DNA of 64,000 nt from Spirodela intermedia (taxonomy: Eukaryota > Streptophyta > Magnoliopsida > Alismatales > Araceae): NCBI GenBank assembly GCA_902729315.2, contig LR746271.1, positions 5,538,001-5,602,000 on the forward strand, in the 5' to 3' direction. Shown here one piece after another: positions 1 to 12,060 of this stretch. The translations under genes and the position numbers were made by a program. Each line of letters begins with the position of its first letter. Position 1 is the stretch's first letter. The notes under the pieces are model-generated. The model did no database searches and was not told the origin of the DNA. It saw only the letters and a list, made by a program, of their open reading frames with translations.

Positions 1-2264
1 TTTAGTGACCTTCCAAACATTATAACTTTGGTATGAATAAATGTACTTGTTCTAACCTTCGAGTATCCATAATTTCCCTTTTATAAACTTAGGATCTTTA
101 GCAGAATATCCCTAACACTGAAATTTTTTGCACTATCTGAAGCCACGGATTTAAATAGAGGCTTGATAATTTGACCTTAGTACGATACTCTAATGGCAAT
201 GAAACAAAACTAGAACTGGACAGAACTGATCTTACTAGAGAGTTATCCAAAAATAAAAACTTCGGCTGAAAATAAATTAGATAGACAACACAAATGATAT
301 CAGATTTTATAGTGATTTGCTCAGTCCCAGATTTCACTCCCCTAGCCTCCCCTTGGGCCACCTCTATTATTTTTCTGTTAAACATATCACATATTGGGTT
401 TCCCATGGATTTCTTAATAGAAAGCTTGTACAAAGTACAATTGTCTATAATCAATGAATTACTTGTAAGTCCCCTGGTGTATTTAATAAGGTGCTTTATT
501 TTTTTGTGAAAATAGATGCTGCAATACTACAAGTGTCCACTCCTAAAAGGGGATGACCATTGAGTCCATCTGTTAGAAACGTGTGTAGATCATACTCCTC
601 TGCTAGGTGTTTTTACACTGGAAACTTGTTTTTTCCTCTTTCGGATTGGGTAGATACTTTTGAGCTTTACCGTCATCACATGTTCAGGAGTTAACAGCTT
701 TAGGGATCAAACCGTGTTTCTTGGCCTCTACTTACGGTCAGATGTCAACACTTACGCCTCAAGGGTCAGCACATTGTATAAAGACCAACACTTTTAGCTC
801 ATGTCAATACATCAGATTTTGTACACAAAAATAAGTTATGCTCTGCATGTGTACCCAGAAATTTAGGGGACTAAAGATCAACAAGACATTATAGTCAACT
901 TATTGGGTTTTTACAAGACAGTGTTATAGGCGGGCATCTCTGTGAGGTTATGAAGAGTTCACAGGAATGGCCCTTTGTACAAGGAGCATCGAATGCTCTT
1001 CGCCATTGGGGTGGAGCAACTTGGCAGATGATATGCAAATACAAGAGTTATGGAGTAGGCTGGAATTGGCTTCGTATAGGGATCAGTGAGCACACACAGC
1101 CATTGAGGTACCATGAAAAACAGATCTTAGGTCGGTAAACCAAATGTCTAAGAAACATCAAGGTGGTAGGCAATAAGTGTGCACGATTTTCAGTTGTCTC
1201 CACTTTTTGGTACGTGTATTACCATCATAAAGTAGCTACATCACTAGACATGTACAATTGTGGAAGTGAATTGTATTAGAAAGGGAGAAGATGGTGGGGA
1301 CATGAGATATGACTTTGATGGGGCATCACTAATCTACCATTTCTTGTATTAGATGGTGGGGACACATATTAGAAATGGATTATTTTCATTAATCTAAACT
1401 AGTCTTAGCTTTTCTTGTAATCCGAAGTATGCCATGATGGAACTATTTCTTGCAGCATTCATTATTAGGCTAATGAAGAGATGAAAGATAATTAAATTGA
1501 CAAATTGGTGGCTCTTGAGCTTAGGCGAGAGAACCGAAACAAGCTGGGCGAGAGCCTAGATCCACATTATGTCTTATTCTCTCTCTCTTCTCTCCCTCGA
1601 GTCACTCATGTTTCTTCTATAGCGCTTCCATCTCTGCTTGTCTCCTCCTACACATTTCTGCGTAGTTCGACGACTTGCTGCACCGTCAAGCCTGCACAGC
1701 CATCCCAGCATATCGTCACACATATCCCAAATATCCATACAGGTGCCCATTCGCCTACTTCCCAGTACTAAATCCACACACGTGCCCATTCGCCTACTTC
1801 CCCACACTTGTGCCCGTTTGCTCGCATCTGTGCCCCCCATGTACACTTGCACTCGTGCACGACCATTGATGCGGGGACAAGCCAACCTATGCCCACGTAC
1901 GCCCGTGTGGGCGTACCTATGCCCACATACAACCACAGAAGCTTGCCTTTGCCGGTGTACACCTGCATTCGCATATCTGTCAGCCTGCTTATATGTGGGC
2001 GAACGTTTCCACTTACACCTACCCACTTGAGGACACATTTTGCACATGTCATTTTGCTCATGTTTGAATTCAGCTTCAAAACCATCTCCTTGAAGTATCA
2101 AAAATTCTGATTATTGACTAAGATTACCTATTTTGCATGCCTTATACTTGATTTTGCCATGGCTTATAAGCCTTTTCGCCCATCCTAGGTATATTAATGC
2201 AGTCCCGTTATTTGACTATCCTTAGACCCTAATCTAGTGTTAGCTTCTCAGCAACTACTCGACC
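1..2264. other. Intergenic region, no gene recognised
   Basis: I see no reading frame with recognisable homology here; frames in both strands are short and look random. Around 1735-1935 the DNA becomes C-rich and holds degenerate short repeats built on a 'gcccattcgcctacttcc'-like unit and on 'cctatgcccac', plus a perfect 8-bp inverted repeat at 1897-1916. The stretch ends at the left LTR of the copia element at 2265. It could be old transposon sequence or a distal promoter, but nothing in the bases decides this. Confidence 0.5.
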
Positions 2265-2583
2265 TGTTACAAAAGTCAAATGATGGCAGAAAGGTTGACA
2301 GAAGTATGCAAACAAAGACAAAGGAAATCTCCAAAGAAAAAAATATTCAACTAAAATAAACCTCTCAATGAGAGAGAGTTTACAACAGAACTAGAGAACA
2401 GACAACAAAAGTAAAATACATAACAAGATCAAGAAGGGATAAGAGTAAAAATGGCAGTGTCGATTCGTGTGCCTTCTACTCTATTTGTAACTATCACGAT
2501 CAGCATCAAAAATGGAAACTTTCTGTCCTTCGCTTCGATGATGGTGCTCCACAAGAAATGGTCAAATTTGACCAAGTTTAACA
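2265..2583 (-). repeat. 3' LTR of the copia element
   Basis: It begins TG and ends CA on the plus strand and aligns along its length with 6608-6878. It keeps about 50 bases (near 2488-2535) that the other LTR lacks. Because the element lies on the minus strand, this copy is the 3' LTR; a purine tract on the minus strand (AAAGGAGAGA, 2586-2595) adjoins it on the internal side. Confidence 0.88.
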
Positions 2584-2649
2584 TATCTCTCCTTTGACCA
2601 AAGCAATGGAGTGCCGGAAAGATCAATCATGATAAACCCCAATAAATTG

Positions 2650-4090
2650 CTGACAAAAATTAAATTTCTTGAGTTAATAGTTTGGTCATCATGTCAGCTG
2701 GGTTCTCATGGGTGCTTATCTTCTTGATGTACAAATCTCCCTTATGAATATGTCACGTAAAAAATGATAACATATGTCAATGTGTTTTGTGCGTTCATGA
2801 AACATTTGGTCCTTTGAGAGATGGATAGCACTCTGACTATCACAAAATAGATTCATTACTTGCTCATCATCATATAACTCACTGAAGAAACCCTTCAACC
2901 AAATGTCTTCTTTTATTGCCTCTATAATAGTCATGTATTCAACTTCAGTGGTCGAAAGTGTTGTACTAGGTTGAAGCAATGCTTTCCACAATATAGCAGT
3001 CCCACCAAACGTAAACAAGTAACCAGTAAGAGACTTCCTTTTATCAAGATCTCTAGCAAAGTTAGAATCCACATAGCCAATAATCTTTCCAGAAGATTTT
3101 CCAAAATGAAGACATGTATTTGTGGTTCCTCATAAGAATCTAAAGATCTATTGGATAGCTTTCCAATGATATTTTCCAAGATTTGTCATATAACAACTCA
3201 TTAGACTTACAGCCTATGAGACATCAGGTCAAGTGCAGATCATTGCATACATCAGGGAACCAACCGTAGAGTACAGAATTTTAAATATATATCTGATTTA
3301 TTCTTTTGTTTTTGGAGAGAGTAAATCTGAAAGTTTAAAGTGTTAAGCAAGAGGAGTTCTTACCAATTTTGCTTTCTCCATATTAAAATGACATAATATT
3401 TTCTCAATATATCCTCTTTGACTTAAGGATATAGTTCCTATAACTCGATCCCTTTTTACCTTCATTCTCAAGATTCTTGCTGCTGCTCCTAGGTCTTTTA
3501 TTTCAAACTCTTGGTTAAGCTGATGTTTAATATTCTGAATGTCTTATATGTCATTAGTAGCTATCAAAATATCATCGATATATAAAAAGAGATAGATGAA
3601 AGATCTCTAGGATTTCTTAAAGTAAACACAACAATCATAGTGGTTTTGACTGTAGTTCAAAGTGGATATAAAGGAATTAAACCTTTTATACCATTGTCTA
3701 GGTGATTGCTTCAGATCGTAGAGAGGTTGGTTTAGCTTGCAGACCAATTTATCATGTTTGGTGTCAACATAGGCCTTTAGTTGAAGCATCTAAATCTCCT
3801 CTTCAAGTTCTCTATAGAGAAAAGTTGTCTTGACATCTATTTGTTCAAACTCATAATCATTATGAGCAGTTAAGCTAAGGATGGCACGAATTGAAGAATA
3901 TTTGACCATAGGAGAAAATATCTCATTATAGTCTACCATAGGAACTTGACTAAAGCCTTTTGCCACTAGCCTAACTTTGTACCTAGGTTCTTCAACTCCA
4001 AGAATGTCCTCATTGTGCTTATAAACCCATTTACAATGAATAGGATTCTTGTTCTTTGGAAGTTCTACCCATTCTCAAGTAGAATTTCTC
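2650..4090 (-). pseudogene. copia reverse transcriptase and RNase H remnant
   Basis: On the minus strand, about 4075-3600 translates to the RT N-terminal region (a WVYKHNEDI-like motif, then LYDLKQSPRQWYKRF at about 3715-3670). About 3072-2716 encodes RNase H, with SLTGYLFTFGGTAILWKA, a catalytic-region FCDSQSAIHLS motif and HERTKHIDI. The stretch between is interrupted by stops, and the whole is non-functional. It continues directly from the RT start that lies inverted at about 6130. Confidence 0.85.
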
Positions 4091-4094
4091 CTCA

Positions 4095-6140
4095 ATGATT
4101 GTCATCATCTTTTTCAGGCTTTCGGGATATTCTATTTTATGGGTCTAAAAGTCTATCCCTTGAGACTATTTATGAAGATCTCTCATCCAAGGAAAGCATA
4201 AGCAAGTTCTCAAAGATGACTATGTCGTCTCAAGTTGAAGGCCTTGTCATTCGAGGGGTTGAGAGAAAGAAAAATACTTCAAGAGGTCAATCTAAGTCAC
4301 AACATCTTGACAAAACCTGCAATTATTGCAAGAAGAAGGGTCACATTAAAACAGAATGTTACAAGCTTCAAAACAAGATAAATAGAGAAACCTCTAAGGC
4401 AAAACAGCCTTCCTCGTTTGATCAACCTACTGCAAATATAACCCCATCTCTTGATTCTGCCAAAATTCTTGCCGTGGCAGAATATGAATCAAATGAATCA
4501 AGAAAATGTGTTTTGAATTCTGCTTGTACCTTTCACATATGCTTCAATCAAGAGACATTTACTTCACTTGTTTCATCTGCCGTTAGTGTCATGTTGATAG
4601 GAAATAACTCATGCAAAGTTGAGGGTATTAGAAATGTTTTCATAAAAATGTTTGATGGCAAAATTCGTACTTTGAGTAATGTCACATACATCCCTAAGTT
4701 GAAGAGAACTCTTATATCTCTCAACACATTGGATTCTGAGGGATACAAATTTATCAAAGAATGAGGTATTCTTAAAGTTTGCAAAGACTCTTTGGTTATA
4801 TTAAAAGGTCATCAAAAGATGGTAAATTTATATGTTCTTGAAGGCTATACTATTACAGGTGATGTGGCTCTAGCTAACTCATCACATTCTATAGAAGATA
4901 CTACTAAATTATGACATATGCGGCTAGGACACATGGACAAGCAAGGAATGGCTGAATTATGTAAATGTGGACTACTTGATGAGAATGAAATCAAACAATT
5001 TAGAATTCTATGAACATTGCTTGTATGGAAAACAAGTTCGTTTCAATTTTCCAATAGGCCAGCACAAATCTACTAAAATTTTGGACTATGTGCATTCAGA
5101 CATTTGGGGGCCATCAAGTGTCTCGTCACATGGAGGAGCCTCATATATATTGACTTTCATTGATGACTACTTGAGAAAGGTATGTGTTTATTTTTTGAAG
5201 AATAAATTTGAGGCACTCCAACGTTTTAAAGAATGGAAAAGAATGATAGAGAAGCAAACTGATTAGTCTACTAAAATTCTATGAACTGATAATGGGATGG
5301 AATATTGCTCAAATCAATTTCAAGATTTCTGCAAATCTGAAGACATCTTAAGACATCTTATAGTCTGGCATACACCGTAGTAGAATGATGTAGTAGAACG
5401 AATGAATCGAACAATTCTTGAGAAACTTCGATGTCTGTTATCAAATCCTTCTTTATCAAAACAAATCTGGGCTGAGGCAGCAAATATGATAGTGTCCCCC
5501 ATTAATAGATCTCCTTCTCTTGTCATCGGGAAAAAGACTGCTCAAAAAGTTTGGTCTAGCTCTCTTGGTGATTATTCTACTCTCATAATCTTTGGTTGTC
5601 CTGCCTATACTCCCATAAATATTGGTAAGCTTAAGCCTCATTTTATCAAATGTATTTTTCTTGGTTTTAAAGGAGGAGTAAAAGGATATAAATTATACCA
5701 CCCTGAGGATCAAAAGATTATATATAGTAGAGATGCCGTCTTCGATGAGACAACGACTATGAAACCGCCCACTATGAGTCAAGAAACAGATGCTCCACAA
5801 CAATCCACGGTGAATCAAAAAGTTGACATTGAAACTTCAAATTCATCCTCAAGGGTACCTCACCAGATAGAATAATGTGCTCCGACTATTGTCTCACCTC
5901 CTCCTCCTACTCAAGGTGTTGGAATGCAACAACAAACTTATTCTATTGCCATGAATTAATCTTGAAGAGAGATTCAACCTCCGTTCAGGTATTCACATGC
6001 AGACTAAGTGGCATATGCACTGACTGTTGCTAAAGAAATTGATAGTTTAGATGAACCAACCTCTTTTGAAGAAGAAATTTGCTCTAATGCCTCATCTAAG
6101 TGGATATCTACAATGCAAGAGGAAATTCATAAGAAGTAGG
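4095..6140 (+). pseudogene. Inverted copia segment: zinc knuckle, protease, integrase, RT start
   Basis: The plus strand carries, in order, the gag C-terminal CCHC knuckle (CNYCKKKGHIKTEC, about 4318-4359), a protease-like region (about 4500-4760), a gag-pre-integrase block (about 4900-5040), and the integrase core with DYVHSDIWGP near 5082, FIDDY near 5157 and an ERMNRTILEKLR-like motif near 5398. It ends with the first residues of the RT domain near 6080-6130. In-frame stops occur at about 4763, 4913 and 5264. The left end begins mid-gag and the right end stops mid-RT, and both continue on the opposite strand outside the block. Confidence 0.85.
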
Positions 6141-6145
6141 GAGCA

Positions 6146-6590
6146 AAGATCCTCTTCAATTAACGTATTTGCATCAAGAGCTTCAAGTTCTGCCATAATA
6201 TCTTTAAAAGCAGCTAAATGAGATTCCAAAGAAATATCTTCCATCATCCGTAGACCGAATAGTTGTTGCTTGGCGAGATTCTTTCGGGTGACGGTATTAG
6301 CCATACATATCTTCTCAAGCCTTGACCATAACTTATGAGCTTCTGTCCCCTTTTGAATGTCCCGAAGGATGTCATTTGAGAGATGAAGTTGTATTTGAGT
6401 TAGAGCTTTTCAATTTACCATTTTCTTCTGATCCTCAATTCATGAAGTAGGCATCATTGGAAAAAGAGCATCCTCTAGATCTAGTTGTGTAAGAACTACC
6501 TTCATCTTGACTTACCATAGCGTGAAGTTTGTCTTCTTATCGAGCTGATGAAGTTCCACCTTCGTCGACACCATTAAACATTTTGCGAAG
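6146..6590 (-). pseudogene. copia gag N-terminal remnant
   Basis: The minus strand encodes a gag (UBN2-type) N-terminal region. The clearest part is at 6304-6140 with residues such as KQQLFGLRM and SLESHLAAFKDIMAELEAL, typical of copia gag. Upstream towards 6590 the frame is broken by a stop and shifts. The homology stops abruptly near 6140, where the next bases are the reverse complement of RT sequence that reads on the plus strand. That is one edge of the inverted block. Confidence 0.8.
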
Positions 6591-6607
6591 TAGCTCTGAT
6601 ACCAATT

Positions 6608-6878
6608 TGTTATAAAAGCCAAATGACGGTAGAAAGGTTGATAGAAGTATGCAAACAAAGACAAAGGGCTCCAAAGAAAAAAATGTTCAACTAAAATAAA
6701 CCTCTCAATGGGAGAGAGTTTATAACAAAACTAGAGAATAAACAATGAAAGTAAAATGCAGAACAGGATCAAGAAGGAAGAAGAGTAAAAATGGCAATGC
6801 CGATTTGTGCGCCTTCTACTCTATTTGCTCCCATGATGGCACTTCGCAGGAAATGGTCAAATTTGACCAAGTTTAACA
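6608..6878 (-). repeat. 5' LTR of the copia element
   Basis: Direct repeat of 2265-2583 with TG...CA ends, scattered substitutions and an internal deletion of about 50 bases. Next to it internally, the minus strand reads TGGTATCAGAGC (6593-6604), the initiator-methionine tRNA primer-binding site common in plant copia elements. This fixes the element's orientation as minus. Confidence 0.9.
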
Positions 6879-7846
6879 TGACCCTATTGTTAAACTTGAT
6901 TCGAATCGTGTGAGACATGATTTTATGTAATTTTCTTGTTGACAATTTTTACGATTTTCAATGAATATGGTTAATTCTTGTATGAGTTTGAGTTGATCTC
7001 ATCTTTCCAATATTGCTATTGGCCACGTATTCCTATTTGGCAGAATCAGGAAAGCGTATGGACTTCTCATTGAAAATCAAGTTGAATTTTTCAAACATGC
7101 AATGGCATGATACTAAGTTTTGCTTGTATCAACTGTTGATGTCTCGCCCCACATCACAAGAAGGGACTCGGAGGATAGGAAACAGGTTTTTATGCTTACT
7201 TTGTTATTTCTTCGCGACCGAGTCTCCTCGGCAAGCATTGCTCTTTGCAGCGTCGGAAAGTAGGAGGGGACATGGTGACCTCTTGCTTTAGCAAACATTG
7301 CTCTTGTGAACAATGGCGTCGTCTGAGTCTCAGATATGACGCAGGGAGGAAATGAGTGCTGAGACATGGTGACCTTGTGTACCCAGGACCTCGTCCGAGG
7401 TTAATCCTCATGAAAATGGGTCTCATGAGGCAGGAGTTTTTACTACTTGAGGGTAGCAGAGAACAATGATGATCGTATATTTTATAACATCGATCCCACC
7501 TTTGGTGTCGTATCCCCGTCATTAAGAGAGAAAGCGAGGGAGGAAGACAGAGAGAGAGAGAGAAACGGAGAAAGGAAGGAGCAATATAGCACAGAAATAT
7601 AAGATAATGTTCGTTCATTTCAAAATATCAAAAGTTTCCACGAGGTGATCCCAGAGAGAGAGATGAGGGACAGATCGACATGAAAATGACGAAATTTGAA
7701 AACACACCCATCCAAGGATACGATAATCCCAGTATAGAGATAAAGAGGGAGAACAGGGTGGCAGCAAGGAAATAAACAAGGTCACTCTGACATATAGGAT
7801 GAAGCATCACCAGCTTCTCTGTTTCTCTCCTTCTCCGCGCCGGTTT
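6879..7846. other. Intergenic stretch between the copia element and the SULTR1-type gene
   Basis: No coding sequence is recognised. It should contain the 3' untranslated region of the minus-strand sulfate transporter that ends at 7847. A short GA run lies near 7548-7562. Phrases such as 'acatggtgacc' and 'cattgctctt' recur about 50-110 bases apart between 7230 and 7380, a weak sign of a degenerate local duplication. Confidence 0.4.
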
Positions 7847-10800
7847 TCATACAGATGGTACCGGTTTTCCCCCGAACGCGGCGACGGCATCCTTAACAGT
7901 GAGGAAGATCTTGTCCTGACCTATGCGCTCTATGAAGTCGGCTGCATGGAGTTTCGCGACCACTTGCTCCCCTGGGTTCGCAAGAGCCAGCTGCACGAGA
8001 ATATGCTCGATCTTGTAACTGGTAACTCGAAAACTCCTCTTAGATATCATCTGATTTAAACAAGATCATAATAACATCTTGGACACATTCTCAATGACGA
8101 ATCTTTCATCGTAGTTTTAGGTTATCAGGTACTTAGTGCCCGAAAAGATAGATTAATCTCTAAATATCGATGTAAGTGCTGCGATCCGTTAATTACGAAC
8201 TGATTACCTGAATACCCTTCTTTTGTAGACTCTTGTATAGATCTTCCAAGGCGTGAATACCACTGGTGTCTATGTTGATGACCGCTGTTAGAAGACAGAA
8301 AACTTGACGGGTCAGGTGGTTATATTAACTTGATTCTAGTTTGAAGCACTCGGTCATTCGACTCAAAATCAAATGACAACAAATAGTTACAGATTCAAAT
8401 AATCATTGCGCCTGTTACCGTCACTCGATCGGTCATCTACGTATTTAGGATATAGGAAAAGAGTGGTGATTACTCACGAGACATTTCCACGATCACAAAG
8501 TTTATTTTTGGAAGCTTATTTTCCTCTAACTTCTCTTGCTCATCAATCAGCCACCTCAGTATCCTGCAAAATATCATGTGAATGTTAGCACTATGGCAGC
8601 TTCAACGTGACATAATGTGCTGCCAATCATGCCAGTTCCATGAAAGCCTTTCGTCAGAGAGACATCAGTAATTATGGGGTTCAGTATCTGAAACTAGCCG
8701 AAGACGTGAAGACACAAGATGTTTTTATAATACTAGATTTGGATACTTTCTACCACGAAACATTAAAAAGACATCTCCTTTGAGAAAGATTTTTACCTAG
8801 AAAATTATTTAAACATAATTTCTACCTTTGAATCTGGTGAATTATTCTTTTAAAAAAATGTCTGATCTACTTAATCAACGCTCATAAGGAATTTATACCT
8901 GTCTTTCACGTAATTTGAATTGGAAAAATAAATTGCTGAGTCAACTCTCACAACCATAACTCCAGGAACCTTTGTCGCCTCAGGGTATTGCTCAACATTC
9001 CTGTATATGTTAGTTCCAGGAAGATTCCCAAGTAAGGCAGTCCTTGGTCTCGTCACTTGGAGGAGAATCTTCGCAAATGATATGGCCACCTATGAAGAAG
9101 AAAACCAAAAAAATGCATTTTCATGTACCCATTACATCCATTTCTTTTAAAGTCTTATAAAAGTTAAACGATGAAATTTACTCACGGCGATTAGGAGCCC
9201 AATTTCAACGGACACAAAAATGACTCCAAAGAATGCTCCCATGCAAGCGAGGAAATCGAACGTATCAACCTTCCAAAGCTTTACTACAGCTTCAAAGTCT
9301 ATCAGCCCAAGCACCGCATTTATTATAATAGCTGCAAGAACAGCATTTGGGGTGTACTTGAAGAGGGGTGTGATCACTTCCAATGTGAGGACCACAACCA
9401 AGGACATAATAATATTGGAGACGGCTGTTCGGCAACCAGTCATGAAGTTCACAGCTGATCTAGAGAAGGATCCTGGGAAGGAAAGACGTCAAATTTTAAT
9501 AAAAATCTGACGGTGAAGCAACTTGACGTCAATTCATCGAATGGAAATATGTCTTCTTACCCGTAGCAATGTAACATGAAGTCAATGAACCAATAATGTT
9601 CATAGTTCCTAGGGCTACCATCTCCTTGTTTCCATCCAAATGATAGTCCCTCATGGCGGCAAACGTTCTCCCAATGGCAACAGCTTCCTGCAATACCTCT
9701 ACTGGTAAGGTTTGAATTAAGCGTAAATACCTAGGACGTGGCAAGTAGAAGGGTAATAAATGTTATTGACGGACCGTCAGAGCCACCAAGCCGGCTACAA
9801 GGCCGATCTTGAAGCCTGTCTGGGTGTACGAGCCGGTCCAGTAAATTTTATCAGCAGATGATGGATTGACGCCTTTCCTGATATGATTCACCTGTCATTT
9901 GTAAACGTGGGTTTTAGCATCGGCTAAAAGTTCGATGAAGACAAATGGAGAGCTTTCTAGTGTCGATTCAGAGGTCAATAATTACAATAGCTACGCCCTT
10001 CTTGTCGGCACGTGTAATATAAACGAAGAACGTTGATAAAATCACGGTGAGCAATGGGGCGATTGCTGGCACCCAGAAGAGTCTCTTATTCCTCTTTCCC
10101 TGATTGAGTAGATAGGGGACACGATTAGATTTTTTCATGAGTTAACTTAAGGGATGTAGGTAAAAGATTTGGATTCTTACGATATATTTTGCCACAAGAA
10201 GGAAAGCCAAGCATGAGAGACCAATGAGTATCGTCTGCCAGTTCCACTGAAAAGAATCTAACACTTGGTGAGAAACAGGGATATATGATTAGTCAAGACT
10301 GGAGAGAGACTGGATTATTTCCCACCCCATGGTGGACTGCGCCCCAAACAGACTGCATAACTCGAATGATATCGGTCTTCTTCGTAAATTTCCCTATGCC
10401 AAGAAGGCCCTTAAGCTGTTGGAGGGCAATGGTTACAGCTGCTCCTGCCATAAACCCCACAATAGCAGCATGGGATAAGAACTCGATCACGAAGCCCAAT
10501 CTGAAATATGGCAACAATAAAATGCATAAGATTATCATAAATATATGGAACTACCCACTAAAGAAGCATGGTATTCCAAAGCTGTTAGACAATAATATTT
10601 AGTTTACAATGGCATGAAATATTAATTATATATAGACAGTAAAGCTTAAAAGGATTAATACCACTGATGACTTGCTAAATTTGATATAAAGTTACCTGAA
10701 GAGCCCCAAACCGGCTTGAACGACACCGGCAAAAAATGTTGCTGTGAATGCCAGCCTCCTGTACTCCGTTGGATGTTTGTCTGGATCAATCTCGTCCCGG

Positions 10801-11468
10801 AGAAGAGTACCCAACAAAAGCGATACCACAGCCACAGGTCCAATAGCGATCTCGCTTGAACTTCCCATGGCTGCATAGATTAGCGGGGGAACAAAGCTCG
10901 TGTCTGAAAAATGTGAGAGGAAAAGTCGTTAAGTTGAAGAAAATATGTGATGTTAGGTTGAATATTTTGACTTAGGGTGCATTAGAATCTCACAGAGCCC
11001 ATACTGTGGTTCTAGGTTAGCTAGCTTCGCATATCCAATATCCTACAACAGATACCGTGAAAATGCGTTGTCAAAAAAAAATATTTGGCGCTGACAACGA
11101 TGTGGGGACTGTATCTCATCTAGATTTGTTACCTGGGGAATGCACAGACTAGCAATGGTAAGTCCAGCGATAAGATCCCCCCTGAACTTGCTGAAATTAT
11201 AGCGCCTCCCCCACTCAAGGATGGGGAAGACTGCCCGCAAACCCAAGAGCACCTTCTTCCCTTTGGATTGACCTTTGAAAGGGCGCAGCGGGTCATCGTG
11301 GAAGAAAGTCTCCTTCACGGTCTCTTTGAACTCGGTACCAAGCTTCTTGCGGGTGGGGAGACCCACCTTGTGAACTGCCTTCACATTATCCCTCTGACGA
11401 TGTGAGGATGTATGACTGACTATATCTGATTCTTTTGGCTCGCCCACATCAGAAACTGAGCGACCCAT
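7847..11468 (-). CDS. SULTR1-type high-affinity sulfate transporter (SLC26 family), 13 exons, 658 aa
   Basis: Predicted proton-coupled sulfate importer of the plasma membrane. Exons from the 5' end: 11133-11468, 10994-11042, 10696-10903, 10326-10500, 10181-10246, 9986-10099, 9775-9891, 9561-9687, 9186-9472, 8899-9089, 8478-8563, 8208-8284, 7847-7990. Junctions follow GT-AG, phases agree and the sum is 659 codons with stop. The N-terminus has the plant SULTR blocks [16 protein letters not shown] and [11 protein letters not shown]. The transmembrane core includes [19 protein letters not shown] and [14 protein letters not shown]-terminal STAS domain (about residues 520-658) contains [17 protein letters not shown]; Thr592 matches the STAS threonine found essential in Arabidopsis SULTR1;2 (Thr587). 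The leader resembles groups 1 and 2, and group 1 is my preferred assignment. It diverges from a second SULTR gene 7.8 kb away. No damage is visible. Confidence 0.93.
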
Positions 11469-12021
11469 CTTCGATCGTCGTTAGTAAATTAGTTTAACCA
11501 CGGTCGCTAGAACAACATAGACCTGTTGAAAAGCAATTCTCACAATTAACGGAGATTCAGGTAAACAAAGTACTGTCCATCGTGGAGATGACTCTGAATG
11601 ATCATAGCAACTAGAGATTATTTTGGTGTTCTGGCATGGTAATTTTCCTGAAAGTAGATAATTAATCAGTAATTTCTGTTTTTATGATTCAGGTTCGCAT
11701 AAGACACAAGAATAACAAAGATGGCAAGCAGGACCAAAACAGTCTGATGACATGACAAGACGAGGGAAGTGATTGACAGGGAAATCCGGGCTACAGATCA
11801 AGATGAAATTTATGCCAGAGTGATTGAAACCAATGGCATCGTTGCTGTGCTGATACCCTGGATCCATTCGACATAAGACAACTAGAACATAGAAATTCTA
11901 GCCTACACAAAAGAATCTGAGAAGAAGACGAGATGAAGGAATTGAATGGCAATAGAATCCGGACAATTCATGAAAATGAAACATACATCAATCAGCTGAA
12001 TCCAAAAGGAAATGCTCTGCA

Positions 12022-12060
12022 GGGCCTATCCAAATGCAGATAGGCCCCTTGTATATATAG
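12022..12060 (-). promoter_or_regulatory. TATA box and adjacent perfect hairpin upstream of the SULTR1-type gene
   Basis: On the minus strand, CTATATATAC (12060-12051) lies about 580 bases upstream of the start codon and looks like a TATA box. Just downstream of it are two perfect 9-base inverted arms (12039-12047 and 12022-12030, GATAGGCCC and its complement) around an 8-base loop. A start site about 25-35 bases past the TATA box would fall inside or beside this hairpin. An acceptor-like site (TTTTCAACAG at about 11522) suggests a 5' leader intron, but this is not proven. Confidence 0.45.

Larger units (their letters stand above)
2265..6878 (-). mobile_element. Degenerate Ty1/copia LTR retrotransposon with an internally inverted segment
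   Basis: The element is bounded by two directly repeated LTRs (2265-2583 and 6608-6878). On the minus strand the order is 5' LTR, primer-binding site (6593-6604), gag remnant (about 6590-6146), then a segment of about 2 kb on the plus strand (4095-6140) with the gag zinc knuckle, protease and integrase, then reverse transcriptase and RNase H again on the minus strand (about 4090-2650), a polypurine tract (2586-2595) and the 3' LTR. gag-protease-integrase-RT-RNase H is the Ty1/copia order. Frames carry stops and frameshifts, so it is non-autonomous. Five bases outside the LTRs (cgacc at 2260-2264, tgacc at 6879-6883) match at four of five positions, consistent with an aged target-site duplication. 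Confidence 0.9.

Noticed and set aside
1574-2101. 175-residue minus-strand frame over the C-rich patch
   Set aside because: Several overlapping frames on both strands are open because the repeat lacks stop codons; the composition is repetitive (Cys/Arg/His) and no motif is stable.
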